64,000 nucleotides of DNA, taken from NCBI RefSeq assembly GCF_002113125.1, contig NZ_NEJP01000023.1:1-64000 (forward strand), in the 5' to 3' direction. Source of the stretch: Pseudomonas sp. B20(2017) (GTDB lineage: Bacteria > Pseudomonadota > Gammaproteobacteria > Pseudomonadales > Pseudomonadaceae). Below, piece by piece: positions 52,429 to 61,297 of the stretch; the first letter of the stretch is position 1, and each line of letters opens with the position of its first letter. The position numbers were made by a program, and so were the translations under genes. The notes beneath the pieces were generated by a model that saw nothing but the letters and a program-made list of their open reading frames with translations, was not told the DNA's origin and searched no databases.

Positions 52429-54813
52429 TCAGTTCATCTGCCGCTCGACCCGATCCCGTCCGCCCTGCTTCGCCGCGTACACCCCGGAATCCGCCCGCAG
52501 CAACAGCGCGTCCGCGCCCTCTCCCGGTCGCCAGCTGGCAATCCCGAAACTGGCCGTCACCACCCCCACCACGTCGATCGGTGCACTGCGCAGGCTGTGC
52601 CATAACTCTTCGGCCAGCATGAGGGCGTGATCACCGTCGATGTCCGGGCACAGCACCATGAATTCCTCGCCGCCCAACCGGCAGAACACGTCGGTACGCC
52701 GCAGACGATGGCCGATGCGCTCGCAGACCGCCTGCAACACGCGGTCGCCCACCGCATGACCGTACTGATCGTTGATCCGTTTGAAGTGGTCGATGTCGAG
52801 CATGATCACCGACAACTCACCACCACCACGCTCTACCCGCGCCATTTCGGTGGTCAGGCGCTCCTGGAAATAGCGCCGGTTGTGAATCCCGGTCAGGGCG
52901 TCGGTCACCGACAAGGCGCGCAACTCTTCTTCGACGCGCTTCAGATCGGAGATGTCGGAAATATAACCGTGCCACAGCACGCCGCCGCCCGGCAGTTCCT
53001 CCGGGGTCGCCTCGCCACGAACCCAGCGCAGGCCGCGTTCGGGCAACTGCACGCGATATTCCTCGCGCCACGGACTGAGGTTGTCCGCCGAGGCGCGGAT
53101 CGACTTGCGCACACGACTGACGTCCTGCGGATGGATGCGGGTGAAGATCGCTTCGGCGTTGAGCAGCAGCACGTCCGGCTCCAGCTCGTAGATTTCGCGA
53201 ATCCCGTCGCTGGCGTAGATCACACTGAAGCGCCCGTCGAACTCCATTTTGAATTGATAGATCCCGCCGGGAACGTGCGCGCTGAGCTTCTTCAACAGTA
53301 CGTCCCGTGCGGCCAGCGCTTCGTGCACGCGCTTGCGTTCGGTGATGTCGATGCAGATCGCCAGATGGCCGACCCACAGCCCCTGCTCGTCCAGCACCGG
53401 CGTGGCCAGCATGTTCACTGGAATGTGGCTGCCATCCTTGCGCACCAGCGTCCACTCTCGCGCCTCGTGCCCGCCGACTTCGCCGCCCTCCACCAGCATC
53501 GCCTGACAGGTCGGAATGACCTTGCCATAACGGGTGCTGAGCTCCGCCGCGCGAGCCACCAGTTCCCGAGGGAAATGCAGGTTCTCCAGGGTCATGTGGC
53601 CGACCACTTCAACACTGCGATAACCGAGCATCTGCTCGGCACCGGGGTTGAAGGTGTTGATCACGCCACGCAGGTCGGTGGCGATGATTGCAACCTGGGT
53701 CGCCGCGTTCAGCACCCCGCGCAACTGGCCGTGAGTGCCGCGCAGTTCCTGTTCACGCTCATGCAGTTCCTGAGTGCGCAACTCGACCATGCGCAACGCG
53801 CGCTGGCGCTGACTGACCAGCACATAAAGCAGCGCGCTCAACAGGAGACTGAGCAATCCGCCCAGCACCACCACGCTGCCAACCGACGAATGGTTGGCCT
53901 GCATGAACGCTTCGCTGGGAAGAATATCCACCTGATAGTCGTGATCGGCCATGCGCACCAGCCGGGTGGCGGACAGATCGCTTGGCGCCGGTTCATTGGT
54001 CGACTCGAACAACACTTCATGTTGATCGCTGTTGGACAGATCGAGAATGCGTACTGACAGATAGTCATTGAGTGCGTCCGGCAAGCCGTCCGCCAGCAGT
54101 TGACGCATGCTGATCACTGCCATCACATAACCGAAAGAGACGTTTTCGCCCTGACGAACCACTGGCGCGACCAGCAGGACGCCGCGTGCATAAGCCGGCT
54201 CGATAGACACCAGATGCATCGGCTGCGACACCGCCAGACCGTGGAGCTGGTCAGCCCGTTCAAGGGTCGATCGGCGCAACGGTTGCGCCAGCAAGTCATA
54301 CCCCAGCGGCGAGCCGAGCCGACTCTGGGTCTGGCTGTACACCACCACGACGTATTCATCGCGAGCCGCGGCCAGTTGCAGTTCGCCGCGTGCATTGAGT
54401 TCGAGCACGCTGAAGGTGGTCAGGCCCTCGTCTCGCACCTGTTTCTCGAACGCTGCACGCTCGGCGCCGCTCACCCGCAAGGCGAACGAATAGGCCTGGG
54501 TGCGCAGTAATAAAGGTCGGGTATAGCCGTCGAATTCGGCGCGGGACACCGATTCGGAGTTGGCGAAGAACCGTCGCAGGCCATCAAGGCGTTGCTCCTG
54601 ATCCTGAAAACGTTCTTCGATGCGGCTGTAGCGCTCGTTGGCCAGTAGCTGAAAGCGTTGGCGCAACTGGCTATGAAACTGATTGAGGGTGCCCCAGGCC
54701 AGCAGCCCCGTGAGAATCCCGCCGGCGAGCAATACCAGCAGCCCGACCAGCCAGGCCGAGACGTCTTCGCTGATAAAACCCAATATCTTCGGGCGCACGG
54801 GGTGCAACGACAT
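52429..54813 (-). CDS. Diguanylate cyclase with CHASE, PAS/PAC and GGDEF domains
   Basis: About 794 residues. A transmembrane helix (WLVGLLVLLAGGILTGLLAW) and a periplasmic CHASE domain (GLRRFFANSESVSRAEFDGY) lead to a second helix (SVVVLGGLLSLLLSALLYVL). Two PAS regions follow, then a C-terminal GGDEF domain. The active site is RLGGEEFMVL, with an intact inhibitory site RRTD just upstream, so it should make c-di-GMP with product inhibition. There is no EAL domain. The start is uncertain: ATG 54813 or GTG 54822. It probably links external signals to biofilm or motility decisions. Confidence 0.92.
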   Translation of the reverse strand: MSLHPVRPKILGFISEDVSAWLVGLLVLLAGGILTGLLAWGTLNQFHSQLRQRFQLLANERYSRIEERFQDQEQRLDGLRRFFANSESVSRAEFDGYTRPLLLRTQAYSFALRVSGAERAAFEKQVRDEGLTTFSVLELNARGELQLAAARDEYVVVVYSQTQSRLGSPLGYDLLAQPLRRSTLERADQLHGLAVSQPMHLVSIEPAYARGVLLVAPVVRQGENVSFGYVMAVISMRQLLADGLPDALNDYLSVRILDLSNSDQHEVLFESTNEPAPSDLSATRLVRMADHDYQVDILPSEAFMQANHSSVGSVVVLGGLLSLLLSALLYVLVSQRQRALRMVELRTQELHEREQELRGTHGQLRGVLNAATQVAIIATDLRGVINTFNPGAEQMLGYRSVEVVGHMTLENLHFPRELVARAAELSTRYGKVIPTCQAMLVEGGEVGGHEAREWTLVRKDGSHIPVNMLATPVLDEQGLWVGHLAICIDITERKRVHEALAARDVLLKKLSAHVPGGIYQFKMEFDGRFSVIYASDGIREIYELEPDVLLLNAEAIFTRIHPQDVSRVRKSIRASADNLSPWREEYRVQLPERGLRWVRGEATPEELPGGGVLWHGYISDISDLKRVEEELRALSVTDALTGIHNRRYFQERLTTEMARVERGGGELSVIMLDIDHFKRINDQYGHAVGDRVLQAVCERIGHRLRRTDVFCRLGGEEFMVLCPDIDGDHALMLAEELWHSLRSAPIDVVGVVTASFGIASWRPGEGADALLLRADSGVYAAKQGGRDRVERQMN

Positions 54814-54906
54814 AAAAGCCACTCACTACGTCAGCATCTGCGGGAAAAACCCCATCGGCCGTGTGTGAGTTATAGCTATTAGCCACTAATTTGGCTAGTT
54901 CTGAAC

Positions 54907-54945
54907 GGATCCAAGAGCCTTTAAAAATCAAGGCTCTGTGGATCC
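54907..54945. other. Inverted repeat downstream of rlmKL
   Basis: GGATCC-A-AGAGCC pairs with GGCTCT-GT-GGATCC around an A/T-rich loop. There is no clear T-run on either strand, so it may be a weak terminator or an mRNA-stabilising hairpin between rlmKL and the diguanylate cyclase gene. Confidence 0.45.
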
Positions 54946-54959
54946 AATTTCGCAGAGTG

Positions 54960-57230
54960 TCAACGAGCCGTGATTTTCCAGGCGCGGTGGATCTTGCCGT
55001 TACGGGCGAAATCCGGGTCGATGGTGCTGGCGGTGATTTCCTCGACCGCGTAACGCTCGGCCAGGTTGTCTTCGAGCTGGAACTTGCGGAAGTTGTTGGA
55101 GAAGTACAACACCCCGCCCGCTGCCAGACGCGCCATGGCCAGGTCGATCAACTGCACCTGGTCACGCTGCACGTCGAAGATGCCTTCCATGCGCTTGGAG
55201 TTGGAGAACGTCGGCGGATCGATGAAGATCAGGTCGTATTCGTCGCGGGAGTTCTCCAGCCACGCCATCACATCGCCCTGCTCCAGACGGTTCTTGTCGG
55301 AGAAACCGTTGAGCGACAGGTTGCGGCGCGCCCAGTCGAGGTAGGTTTTCGACAGGTCGACGCTGGTGGTGCTGCGCGCGCCGCCCTTGGCCGCGTGTAC
55401 GCTGGCGGTCGCGGTGTAGCAGAACAGGTTGAGGAAGCGCTTGCCGGCGGCCTCTTTCTGGATCCGCATGCGCATTGGCCGGTGGTCGAGGAACAGCCCG
55501 GTGTCGAGGTAGTCGGTGAGGTTGACCAGCAACTTCACGCCGCCCTCGGTCACTTCATTGAACTTGCCCTGGGCCGCCTGGCGCTCGTACTGCTTGGTGC
55601 CGCTCTGACGTTCGCGGCGCTTGACCACCACGCGGCTCTTGTCGATGTTCAGCGCCTGCGGAATGGCCGCCAACGCATCGAACATGCGGATCGAGGCCTT
55701 TTCCGGGTCGATCGACTTCGGCGCGGCGTATTCCTGAACGTGCACCCAGTCGTGGTACAGGTCGATGGCCATCGCGTATTCCGGCATGTCCGCATCGTAG
55801 ACGCGGTAGCAGTCGATGCCTTCGCGCTTGACCCACTTGCCCATCGACTTGAGGTTTTTCTGCAGGCGGTTGGCAAACATCTGCCCGCCTTCGCTCAGGC
55901 GCGGCTGCTCGATCACTGGCGCCGGGGCCGGCGTCGGTTTGATCGGGTTGCCGTTCTTGTTGAACTTGCGCTCTTGCGGCTCGTTCGGCGTCTGATCGTA
56001 GGCGGCTTGCTCGCGCTCGGCCTGACGTTGCTCCGGGGTACGGCGCTCGCCGGTGACGAACTGATCCGGCAGGACTTTGATCAACAGCAGCTTGCACGGC
56101 AGCGCGCCGTTCCAGAACGAATACTGTTTGTGGCTGCGGATGCCCATGCGCTTGCCCAGGTCCGGCGCGCCGGTGAACACCGCCGCTTCCCAGTTCAGGC
56201 AGGCCTGACGCAGACGCTCGCCGAGGTTCTGGTAGAGGTACAACAGGCTGGCTTCATCACCCAGACGCTCACCGTACGGCGGGTTGCAGATGACCAGACC
56301 TTTCTGGTTCTGGTCCGGACGCGGTTCGAAGGTCGCGACTTCGCCCTGATAAATCTTGATCCATTCGCTCAGACCGGCGCGTTCAACGTTGTTGCGGCCC
56401 GGCTGAATCAACCGTGGATCAGCTTCATAACCACGGATCCACAGCGGCGGCTTGGCCAGACCGGCAGCAGCACGCTCGACCGCTTCTTCATGCAGTTTTT
56501 TCCACAGTGCCGGTACGTGACCGAGCCAGGCGGTGAAGCCCCATTGCTCGCGACGCAGGTTCGGCGCCATGTCGGCGGCGATCATGCCGGCTTCTACCAG
56601 GAACGTGCCGACACCACACATCGGGTCAGCCAGCGCGCCACCTTCGGCGGCAATGCGCGGCCAGCCGGAACGGATCAGGATCGCGGCCGCCAGGTTTTCC
56701 TTCAGCGGCGCAGCGCCCTGCTGCAAGCGGTAGCCGCGCTGGTGCAGGCTGTGGCCGGAAAGGTCGAGGGACAGAATCGCTTCGCCGCGATCCAGACGCA
56801 GGTGAATGCGCAGGTCCGGGTTGAGCTTGTCGATGCTTGGACGGTCGCCCTGCGGAGTGCGCAGTTTGTCGACGATGGCGTCCTTGACCTTCAAGGCGCC
56901 GAAGTGGGTGTTGTCGATGCCCGAACCGTGGCCGCTGAATTCCACGGCCAGAGTGCCGTCGGCCAGCATGTGGTCCTGCCAGTCGACATCAAGTACGCCG
57001 TGGTACAGGTCTTCGGCGTTTTTCATCGGGAAACGCTTGAGCACCAGCAGCACCCGGTTGGCCAGACGCGACCAGAGGCACAGGCGATAAGCGGTTTCCA
57101 TGGTCGCCATGCCACGCACGGCGGAGGTATGTTCGCGGGCCTCTTCAAGGCCAAGCCCGACGGCTTCCTCGATGAGCAGGCCTTCAAGGCCTTTGGGGCA
57201 AGTGAGGAAGAGTTCGAAACGGTCGGACAT
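54960..57230 (-). CDS. rlmKL: Bifunctional 23S rRNA methyltransferase RlmK/RlmL
   Basis: A 756-residue fusion that makes m2G2445 and m7G2069 in 23S rRNA. Order: N-terminal ferredoxin-like and THUMP region, RlmL methyltransferase with DPMCGVGTFLVEAG and catalytic NPPYGERLG, a Gln/Glu-rich linker near 400-450, then RlmK with FLNLFCYTATASVHAAKGGA and FIDPPTFSNSKRM. Full length for the family. On the minus strand, transcribed away from rmf. Confidence 0.94.
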   Translation of the reverse strand: MSDRFELFLTCPKGLEGLLIEEAVGLGLEEAREHTSAVRGMATMETAYRLCLWSRLANRVLLVLKRFPMKNAEDLYHGVLDVDWQDHMLADGTLAVEFSGHGSGIDNTHFGALKVKDAIVDKLRTPQGDRPSIDKLNPDLRIHLRLDRGEAILSLDLSGHSLHQRGYRLQQGAAPLKENLAAAILIRSGWPRIAAEGGALADPMCGVGTFLVEAGMIAADMAPNLRREQWGFTAWLGHVPALWKKLHEEAVERAAAGLAKPPLWIRGYEADPRLIQPGRNNVERAGLSEWIKIYQGEVATFEPRPDQNQKGLVICNPPYGERLGDEASLLYLYQNLGERLRQACLNWEAAVFTGAPDLGKRMGIRSHKQYSFWNGALPCKLLLIKVLPDQFVTGERRTPEQRQAEREQAAYDQTPNEPQERKFNKNGNPIKPTPAPAPVIEQPRLSEGGQMFANRLQKNLKSMGKWVKREGIDCYRVYDADMPEYAMAIDLYHDWVHVQEYAAPKSIDPEKASIRMFDALAAIPQALNIDKSRVVVKRRERQSGTKQYERQAAQGKFNEVTEGGVKLLVNLTDYLDTGLFLDHRPMRMRIQKEAAGKRFLNLFCYTATASVHAAKGGARSTTSVDLSKTYLDWARRNLSLNGFSDKNRLEQGDVMAWLENSRDEYDLIFIDPPTFSNSKRMEGIFDVQRDQVQLIDLAMARLAAGGVLYFSNNFRKFQLEDNLAERYAVEEITASTIDPDFARNGKIHRAWKITAR

Positions 57231-57241
57231 GGTTTTTCCAG

Positions 57242-57761
57242 AGCCTTTGGCTGATGAACCAGCAACGCATTGCCGATCCGGTTTTCAATCAGGCGCTTTT
57301 CTACAAGAGCGCCCGCGTGGCACGAAGGTGTGCCGTTCCATCCCCGCTGCTCGGGTTTAAAAGAGCTTAGATGCCGGGACAGATAAAAAAGTTGAAGCAA
57401 CAAAATGACTCAAAGCAACCCTTCGTCGAATAGTAACCCAGCGTAAACGTGGGTCATTCTCACTAAAGGATTAACCTCATCATCCAGCGCGGGGCCGATC
57501 ATACCGGGGTTTGGCCAATAAATACTGGATAAATACGCGGTTACTTATGGCCATAGCATCTTTTTCGTTACGTCCTTATGACAAAACGGTCATTCCATCG
57601 ATGTGACTCATTGGTTAGAACTGCACACAGGTTGACGTCGCAACGGCGTCAACACCTTGGCTCGCCACGCCGGCAGCGAGCCGCCAACGGCAGAGTTTTT
57701 CTGCCAGACCTCAATTGAGGTCGACGCGACAAAAACAGTCAACAAGTGAGGGAAACACCCT
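57242..57761 (+). promoter_or_regulatory. rmf upstream region with hairpin-rich leader
   Basis: A/T-rich 520-bp gap without genes. The last part holds four consecutive hairpins: GTTGACG/CGTCAAC (57631-57653), GGCTCG/CGAGCC (57659-57682), GGCAG/CTGCC (57689-57705) and the palindrome ACCTCAATTGAGGT (57708-57721). The Shine-Dalgarno itself lies in a small stem, AGGG/CCCT (57749-57761), ending one base before the ATG. If transcribed, this leader would be strongly structured. Confidence 0.55.
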
Positions 57762-57977
57762 ATGAGAAGACTTAAGCGTGATCCGTTGGAAAGAGCTTTT
57801 TTGCGCGGATATCAATATGGCGTTGGTGGCAAATCCCGTGAGCTTTGCCCATTTACTCTACCGTCGGTACGTCAAGCCTGGATCAACGGCTGGCGAGAAG
57901 GACGCGGCGACAACTGGGACGGTATGACCGGCACTGCGGGAATCCACAGACTCAACGAACTTCACGCCGTCGGCTGA
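57762..57977 (+). CDS. rmf: Ribosome modulation factor
   Basis: A 71-residue basic protein that dimerises 70S ribosomes into inactive 100S particles in stationary phase. It has the RMF pattern: MRRLKRDPLERAFLRGYQYG, then KSRELCPFTLPSVRQAWING WREG (given in two parts) and a short tail. GAGGG lies 9 bp before ATG and is partly paired in a leader hairpin. A terminator follows about 90 bp after the stop. Confidence 0.95.
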   Translation: MRRLKRDPLERAFLRGYQYGVGGKSRELCPFTLPSVRQAWINGWREGRGDNWDGMTGTAGIHRLNELHAVG

Positions 57978-58066
57978 CACAGGGCACTTATTGCGACACG
58001 ACAATCTGATTTCGTAACGACCTGATCACCATGCACGTCCTTCCCGGACGGCGGGCCACGGCCCAG

Positions 58067-58092
58067 GGGCTCCTTCGAGGAGCCCTTTTTTA
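58067..58092 (+). terminator. Intrinsic terminator after rmf
   Basis: GGGCTCC / GGAGCCC stem with a TTCGA-type loop followed by six T. Confidence 0.95.
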
Positions 58093-58123
58093 TGCCTGCC
58101 ACATTATTTATGCCATACACAAA

Positions 58124-58234
58124 ACCTGTGGGAGCGACGGTGCGACGACTCGACTTGCTCGCGATGGCGGTGCATCAGTCACACGAAATGTTGACTGAAC
58201 GGACGCCATCGCGAGCAAGCTCGCTCTCACAAAG
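58124..58234. repeat. REPIN with an unusual left arm
   Basis: The right arm is standard (CGCGAGCAAGCTCGCTCTCA). The left arm reads TGTGGGAGCGACGGTGCGAC then GACTCGACTTGCTCGCGATG: about 17 extra bases replace the usual GAGC at the hairpin tip. Confidence 0.85.
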
Positions 58235-58236
58235 GA

Positions 58237-59256
58237 TCAGCGCCTGGCGGCGATCGCGTCCACGGACTCGCGGATCAGCGCCGGACCCTTATAGATGAAG
58301 CCGGAGTAGATCTGCACCAGGCTCGCGCCGGCAGCGATCTTCTCGGCCGCATGCTTGCCTTCGGTGATGCCGCCCGCCGCGATGATCGGCAGCTTGCCGC
58401 CCAGCTCGGACGCCAGCACTTTCACGGTGTGGGTACTCTTCTCACGCACTGGCGCGCCGGACAGACCGCCCGCCTCGTCACCGTGTTCCATGCCTTCGAC
58501 GCCCACGCGGCTGAGGGTAGTGTTGGTGGCGATCACCGCGTCCATCCCGGTTTCGATCAGCGCCTGGGCGACTTGCGCGGTTTCTTCGTCGGTCATGTCC
58601 GGCGCGATCTTGATCGCCAACGGTACATGCTTGCCGTGGCGCAGGGCCAGTTCGGCGCGGCGCGTGGCCAGGTCAGCCAGCAATTGCTTGAGCGAATCGC
58701 CGAATTGCAGACTGCGCAGGCCCGGAGTGTTCGGCGAACTGACGTTGACCGTGACGTAGCTGGCGTGGGCGTAGACCTTGTCCAGGCAGATCAGGTAGTC
58801 CTCCACCGCACGCTCGACCGGGGTGTCGAAGTTCTTGCCGATGTTGATCCCCAGCACGCCTTTGTATTTGGCCGCTGCCACCCGCGCCAGCAGATTGTCC
58901 ACACCGAGGTTGTTGAACCCCATGCGGTTGATGATCGCCTCGGCTTCCGGCAGGCGGAAAATCCGTGGTTTCGGGTTGCCCGGCTGCGGACGCGGGGTCA
59001 CGGTGCCGATTTCGACAAAGCCGAAACCCAGCTGTGCGAAGCCATCGATGGCCGCGCCGTTCTTGTCCAGACCGGCCGCCAGACCGACAGGGTTCGGGAA
59101 TTGCAAGCCCATGACATTCACCGGCAGCGACGCCGGGGCCTTGCACAGCAAGCCGTTGAGGCCCAAACGCCCGCCCGCGCCGATCAGATCCAGCGACAGA
59201 TCATGGGAGGTTTCCGGGGAAAGTTTGAACAACAGCTGACGGGCCAGGGTGTACAT
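58237..59256 (-). CDS. pyrD: Dihydroorotate dehydrogenase (quinone), class 2
   Basis: A 339-residue membrane-associated flavoenzyme oxidising dihydroorotate to orotate with ubiquinone. An N-terminal helix pair (YTLARQLLFKLSPETSHDLS) binds the membrane. NPVGLAAGLDKNGAAIDGFA, the catalytic serine in NVSSPNTPGLRSLQ, and the C-terminal IIAAGGITEGKHAAEKIAAG (FMN phosphate) are present. It is divergent from nasS. Confidence 0.95.
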   Translation of the reverse strand: MYTLARQLLFKLSPETSHDLSLDLIGAGGRLGLNGLLCKAPASLPVNVMGLQFPNPVGLAAGLDKNGAAIDGFAQLGFGFVEIGTVTPRPQPGNPKPRIFRLPEAEAIINRMGFNNLGVDNLLARVAAAKYKGVLGINIGKNFDTPVERAVEDYLICLDKVYAHASYVTVNVSSPNTPGLRSLQFGDSLKQLLADLATRRAELALRHGKHVPLAIKIAPDMTDEETAQVAQALIETGMDAVIATNTTLSRVGVEGMEHGDEAGGLSGAPVREKSTHTVKVLASELGGKLPIIAAGGITEGKHAAEKIAAGASLVQIYSGFIYKGPALIRESVDAIAARR

Positions 59257-59323
59257 GGGCGGCTATGACTCGGGCGGCGAAAAGAGGCCGCGATTATAGC
59301 CGGGCATCGCCCCAGCGCGCGAG

Positions 59324-59345
59324 GCGCACGGGTAAATCCGTGCGC
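59324..59345 (+). promoter_or_regulatory. Palindrome adjoining the nasS sigma-54 promoter
   Basis: GCGCACGG and CCGTGCGC form a perfect 8-bp inverted repeat around GTAAAT. It ends one base before the -24 element. It contains GCAC and GTGC like an NtrC site, but with 10 rather than 7 bases between them, so the binding protein is uncertain. Confidence 0.4.
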
Positions 59346-59346
59346 A

Positions 59347-59362
59347 TGGCATATGCCTTGCA
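59347..59362 (+). promoter_or_regulatory. Candidate sigma-54 promoter of nasST
   Basis: TGGCATATGCCTTGCA fits TGGCACG-N4-TTGCW, with the invariant GG (59348-59349) and GC (59360-59361) separated by 10 bases. Transcription would begin near 59373, about 105 bp before nasS. Confidence 0.65.
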
Positions 59363-59385
59363 CCTTCCCCGGCATCAGCCCGCTG

Positions 59386-59465
59386 GCCAATGGTGGCGTG
59401 CAGGCAAGGACAATGGCGTCGTCTCTCGGTTTTGCGCGGGCAAAGCCTGGGACGACGTTTTTTTT
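59386..59465 (+). promoter_or_regulatory. Attenuator-like leader of nasS with ANTAR-type loops
   Basis: Two hairpins with hexaloops AATGGT (GCC/GGC stem, loop 59389-59394) and AATGGC (GAC/GTC stem, loop 59412-59417) precede a terminator. The terminator stem CGTCGTC (59417-59423) / GACGACG (59451-59457) is followed by eight T. The 3' arm of the second hairpin overlaps the terminator's 5' arm. Stems are only 3 bp, so this is less secure than the 61.45 kb case. Confidence 0.5.
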
Positions 59466-59477
59466 GAGGGGGCTTTT

Positions 59478-60689
59478 ATGACTCAAACTTCCGCCGGGCC
59501 GCTGGCCTGGGTCAACGGCAGCGATGCCCCGGAAAAAAGCGCAATCAACCTCGGCTTCATGGCCTTGAGCGACTGCGCCTCGCTGGTGGTCGCCGCCACC
59601 CAAGGCTTCGCCCAGCCTTACGGCCTGACCTTGAATCTCAAGCGCCAGAGTTCCTGGGCCAACCTGCGGGACAACCTGGTCAGCGGCGAACTCGATGCTG
59701 CACACAGCCTTTACGGCCTGATTTACGCGGTGCATTTGGGCATCGGTGGTGTCGCGCCGACCGACATGGCGGTGCTGATGGGCCTGAACCAGAACGGTCA
59801 GAGCCTCAACCTGTCCCACGGTTTGCAGGGCCTGGGCGTGACCGGTCCTGAAGCGCTGCACCGGCATGTGCACCAAACCCGCGCAAAACTGACCTTCGCC
59901 CAGACCTTCCCGACCGGCACCCATGCCATGTGGCTGTATTACTGGCTGGCGAGCCAAGGCATCCATCCGTTGCAGGATGTCGACAGCGTGGTCGTACCGC
60001 CGCCGCAAATGGTCGCGCACTTGCAGGCCGGACGTATTGATGGCCTCTGCGTCGGCGAGCCGTGGGCGGCCAGCGCCGTGCAGCAGGATCTCGGTTTCAC
60101 GCTGGCCACCAGCCAGACCATCTGGCCCGATCACCCGGAAAAGGTCCTCGGCTGCACTCGCGCCTTCGTCGAGCAATACCCCAACACCGCGCGCGCGCTG
60201 GTAATGGCGATCCTCGAAGCCAGCCGCTTCATCGAAGAAAGCCCGGAAAACCGCCGCAGCACCGCGCAGTTGCTGAGCGCTGCGGAATACCTCGACGCCC
60301 CGGTCTCCTGCATCGAGCCGCGCTTTCTCGGCGACTACGACGATGGCCTCGGCAATCGCTGGCAGGATCCGCACGCCCTGCGCTTTCACGGCGATGGCGC
60401 GGTGAACCTGCCGTATCTCTCGGATGGCATGTGGTTCATGACCCAGTTCCGTCGTTGGGGTTTGCTGCGCGATGACCCGGACTACCTCGCCATTGCCCGT
60501 CAGGTGCAACAACTGGCGCTGTACCGCGACGCGGCCAACGCTGTCGGCGTGCCGTTCGGCACCGAAGACCTGCGCAGCAGCCAGTTGATCGACGGCAAAA
60601 TCTGGGACGGCAGCGACCCGGCCGCCTACGCCCGGAGCTTCAAGCTCCACGCGCTGAGCGACAGCGCGCCCCTTCTCGCCCAGCGCTGA
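59478..60689 (+). CDS. nasS: Nitrate sensor NasS (NrtA/CmpA-like)
   Basis: A 403-residue protein of the nitrate/nitrite-binding (NrtA) fold: NLGFMALSDCASLVVAATQG, then LTLNLKRQSSWANLRDNLVS and HAMWLYYWLASQGIHP. No signal peptide or lipobox is present, so it is cytoplasmic, as expected for NasS. NasS holds NasT inactive until nitrate or nitrite binds. GAGGGGG precedes ATG 59478. It lies 15 bp before nasT and downstream of a sigma-54 promoter and a terminator-like leader. Confidence 0.92.
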   Translation: MTQTSAGPLAWVNGSDAPEKSAINLGFMALSDCASLVVAATQGFAQPYGLTLNLKRQSSWANLRDNLVSGELDAAHSLYGLIYAVHLGIGGVAPTDMAVLMGLNQNGQSLNLSHGLQGLGVTGPEALHRHVHQTRAKLTFAQTFPTGTHAMWLYYWLASQGIHPLQDVDSVVVPPPQMVAHLQAGRIDGLCVGEPWAASAVQQDLGFTLATSQTIWPDHPEKVLGCTRAFVEQYPNTARALVMAILEASRFIEESPENRRSTAQLLSAAEYLDAPVSCIEPRFLGDYDDGLGNRWQDPHALRFHGDGAVNLPYLSDGMWFMTQFRRWGLLRDDPDYLAIARQVQQLALYRDAANAVGVPFGTEDLRSSQLIDGKIWDGSDPAAYARSFKLHALSDSAPLLAQR

Positions 60690-60704
60690 CAGGAGACCGC
60701 GAAC

Positions 60705-61280
60705 ATGCTGCGCATTCTGCTGATCAACGACACCGCGAAAAAAGTCGGACGCCTGAAAGCCGCGCTGACCGAGGCCGGTTTCGAGGTGATCGACGAGTCG
60801 GGCCTGACCATCGACCTGCCGGCGCGCGTCGAAACGGTGCGTCCGGACGTGATCCTGATCGATACCGAGTCACCGAGCCGCGATGTGATGGAACAAGTAG
60901 TGCTGGTCAGCCGCGACCAGCCCCGACCAATCGTGATGTTCACCGACGAGCATGACCCCGGCGTGATGCGTCAGGCGATCAAATCCGGGGTCAGTGCCTA
61001 CATCGTTGAAGGCATTCATGCACAACGCTTGCAGCCGATTCTCGACGTGGCCATGGCCCGCTTCGAGAGCGATCAGGCCTTGCGCGCCCAGCTTCAGGCC
61101 CGCGACCAGCAACTGGCCGAGCGCAAGCGCATCGAACTGGCCAAAGGTCTGCTGATGAAAATGAAGGACTGCAACGAAGAAGAGGCCTACACCCTGATGC
61201 GCCGCCAGGCCATGAGCCGTCAGCAGAAACTGATTCAGGTGGCGGAGCAGATCATTGCCATGAGCGAGTTGCTTGGCTGA
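60705..61280 (+). CDS. nasT: ANTAR-domain antitermination response regulator NasT
   Basis: A 191-residue protein. The receiver-like domain (LRILLINDTAKKVGRLKAAL ... DVILIDTESPSRD) keeps the central aspartate but has an atypical N-D instead of D-D pocket. A coiled coil leads to a C-terminal ANTAR domain (ERKRIELAKGLLMKMKDCNE, AYTLMRRQAMSRQQKL). ANTAR domains bind two hexaloop RNA hairpins and prevent termination. It is co-transcribed with nasS and upstream of a leader bearing exactly such hairpins. Confidence 0.95.
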   Translation: MLRILLINDTAKKVGRLKAALTEAGFEVIDESGLTIDLPARVETVRPDVILIDTESPSRDVMEQVVLVSRDQPRPIVMFTDEHDPGVMRQAIKSGVSAYIVEGIHAQRLQPILDVAMARFESDQALRAQLQARDQQLAERKRIELAKGLLMKMKDCNEEEAYTLMRRQAMSRQQKLIQVAEQIIAMSELLG

Positions 61281-61297
61281 GGTCCTGCGCTGCTTTT

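Noticed and set aside
54891..57254. 787-codon plus-strand ORF opposite rlmKL
   Set aside because: Shadow frame; RlmKL on the minus strand has clear catalytic motifs.
59324..59345. NtrC binding site at the nasS promoter
   Set aside because: The palindrome has GCAC and GTGC but with 10 bases between, not 7, and sits too close to the -24 box for a usual enhancer. It is kept only as an unassigned palindrome.
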